Shown piece after piece: positions 62,838 to 64,000 of a DNA stretch of 64,000 nt. How positions within the stretch are numbered: position 1 is the stretch's first letter; each line of letters opens with the position of its first letter. This stretch comes from Acinetobacter bereziniae LMG 1003 = CIP 70.12 (GTDB lineage Bacteria; Pseudomonadota; Gammaproteobacteria; Pseudomonadales; Moraxellaceae), in contig NZ_KB849756.1 of the NCBI RefSeq assembly GCF_000368925.1, forward strand, positions 695,429 to 759,428, given 5' to 3'. The position numbers were made by a program, and so were the translations under genes. Below the pieces are notes generated by a model. It had not been told where the DNA came from, did not search any database, and worked only from the letters and a program-made list of their open reading frames with translations.

Positions 62838-64000
62838 CTAATTTAAAGTTGGCATTGCAAATTGTTTGCACTCACGGATTTGAGCTGAGGGCCAACGTTG
62901 GGTAATGGTCTTGCGACGCGTATAAAAACGCACACCATCTGGACCATAAGCATATAAGTCACCAAACAATGAACGCTTCCAACCACCAAAACTATGGTAG
63001 GCGACTGGTACAGGCAATGGTACATTTACGCCCACCATACCTACTTGAACATGGCTGGTAAAATAACGTGCGGCCTCTCCATCACGTGTATAGATACAAG
63101 TTCCATTTCCATACTCATGCTCATTAATCAATTGCATCGCCTCTTGCATGGTTGCTACGCGGATCACCTGTAAAACAGGACCAAAAATTTCCTGTTGATA
63201 GCTGACCATTTCTGATGAGACTTGATCAATCAAAGTAGGACCAACAAAAAAACCTGTTTCATAACCTAATGGCTTCGCATTGCGTCCATCCACAACAATT
63301 TTAGCACCTTGTTGTTCAGCACTTTGGATAAAAGCTTCTACTTTCTCTTTATGTGCTTGTGTAATGAGCGGTCCAAAGTCATTTTGCTCATCGGCGTAGT
63401 GCCCATACTTTAACTGTTGCATTTCCAGTTTGAGTTTTTCGATCACAAGATCGGCAACCTCATCACCGATTGCCACGGCGACAGACAATGCCATACAGCG
63501 CTCACCAGATGAGCCAAAAGCAGCACCCAACAATGAGTTGACTACATTATCAATATCCGCATCGGGCATGATAATGGCATGATTTTTTGCACCGCCTAAT
63601 GCCTGACAACGTTTGCCTGTTGAGGTTGCTGTACGATAAATATATTCAGCGATCGGGGTAGAACCAACAAAACTCATGGCTTGTACTTTTGGATGATGGA
63701 GCAAAGCATCGACTGCTTCTTTATCACCATTGACCACATTGAACACACCATCTGGTAAACCCGCTTGTTTCAATAATTCAGCTAAATATAGGGCTGCGGA
63801 TGGAGTCTTTTCTGAGGGTTTCAGGATAAAGCAGTTGCCGCAGACAATTGCCATTGGAAACATCCACAGTGGCACCATCGCAGGGAAATTGAATGGGGTA
63901 ATTCCAGCAACCACACCTAAAGGTTGAAATTCGCTCCATGAATCAATATCTGGACCGACATTTTTTGAAAATTCACCTTTTAAAAATTCAGGTGCTCCAC
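62838..64000 (-). CDS. mmsA: Methylmalonate-semialdehyde dehydrogenase MmsA (5' end outside the window)
   Basis: The frame is open from the right edge (GAPEFLKGEF...) to a stop at 62838, giving about 387 residues of a protein usually about 500 long. Motifs: GITPFNFPAMVPLWMFPMAI, GSTPIAEYIYRTA, the catalytic Cys in SSGERCMALSVAVAIG and GDLYAYGPDGVRFYTRRKTIT. It oxidises (methyl)malonate semialdehyde to propionyl- or acetyl-CoA in valine and beta-alanine catabolism. It could also consume the Rut product malonic semialdehyde. Confidence 0.95.
   Translation of the reverse strand, partial: GAPEFLKGEFSKNVGPDIDSWSEFQPLGVVAGITPFNFPAMVPLWMFPMAIVCGNCFILKPSEKTPSAALYLAELLKQAGLPDGVFNVVNGDKEAVDALLHHPKVQAMSFVGSTPIAEYIYRTATSTGKRCQALGGAKNHAIIMPDADIDNVVNSLLGAAFGSSGERCMALSVAVAIGDEVADLVIEKLKLEMQQLKYGHYADEQNDFGPLITQAHKEKVEAFIQSAEQQGAKIVVDGRNAKPLGYETGFFVGPTLIDQVSSEMVSYQQEIFGPVLQVIRVATMQEAMQLINEHEYGNGTCIYTRDGEAARYFTSHVQVGMVGVNVPLPVPVAYHSFGGWKRSLFGDLYAYGPDGVRFYTRRKTITQRWPSAQIRECKQFAMPTLN

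Overview
The window is AT-rich gammaproteobacterial chromosome and almost certainly comes from an Acinetobacter species. The best markers are an extended 203-residue UmuD (UmuDAb) divergent from ddrR, the MoaCB fusion, and the overall protein resemblance. No rRNA, tRNA, CRISPR array or phage is visible. Coding is dense. The dominant theme is scavenging poor nitrogen sources: I read seven sigma-54 (-24/-12) promoters, each with GG and GC at the canonical spacing, in front of pyrimidine, guanidine and nitrate operons.

Layout. 1-8.6 kb: housekeeping and hypothetical genes (DUF4105, DUF3015, DUF817, hemE, an L,D-transpeptidase, a pirin, a class II aldolase). 8.7-15.8 kb: the Rut pyrimidine catabolic pathway, split into rutDE and rutABCFG plus a hydroxyacid dehydrogenase, each unit with its own sigma-54 promoter and no rutR nearby. 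16-17.2 kb: the umuDAb/ddrR DNA-damage regulator pair with a palindromic operator. 17.4-22.5 kb: a 5.1-kb segment bounded by two inverted, about 96% identical copies of a 332-bp MITE-like element. It carries a sigma-54 promoter, an ABC permease and ATPase, then a guanidine-II (mini-ykkC) riboswitch in front of a 2-oxoglutarate/Fe(II) oxygenase, an unknown protein and an EmrE-like SMR pump. 22.9-26.4 kb (minus strand): sigma-54 promoter, 41-residue ORF, NikR-like regulator without nickel ligands, allophanate hydrolase, ABC binding lipoprotein. 27.6-32.8 kb (minus): sigma-54 promoter, guanidine-I (ykkC) riboswitch, two carboxyguanidine deiminase subunits and guanidine (urea-type) carboxylase. 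Together these three units encode a complete guanidine to allophanate to ammonia route plus transport and a possible guanidine-releasing oxygenase. This is the most interesting part of the window.

33-39.1 kb: hypotheticals, a MetR-like regulator, queH, a Cys-tailed MTHFR-like protein and a double carboxymuconolactone decarboxylase protein. 39.4-57.3 kb: assimilatory nitrate reduction with molybdate uptake (modABC), molybdopterin synthesis (moeA, moaCB, moaE, moaD, moaA, mobA), nasA, a NirD-reductase fusion, nirB and a nitrate transporter on the minus strand. Divergent nasT/nasS are on the plus strand, and an ANTAR-type two-hairpin leader lies before the transporter. 57.5-64 kb: a TonB siderophore receptor with a Fur-like box, a MarR regulator with a palindrome over its start, a DUF6616-like protein, a GabP-type permease and the 3' part of mmsA, cut by the window end. 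MmsA can consume malonate semialdehyde, the end product of the Rut route.
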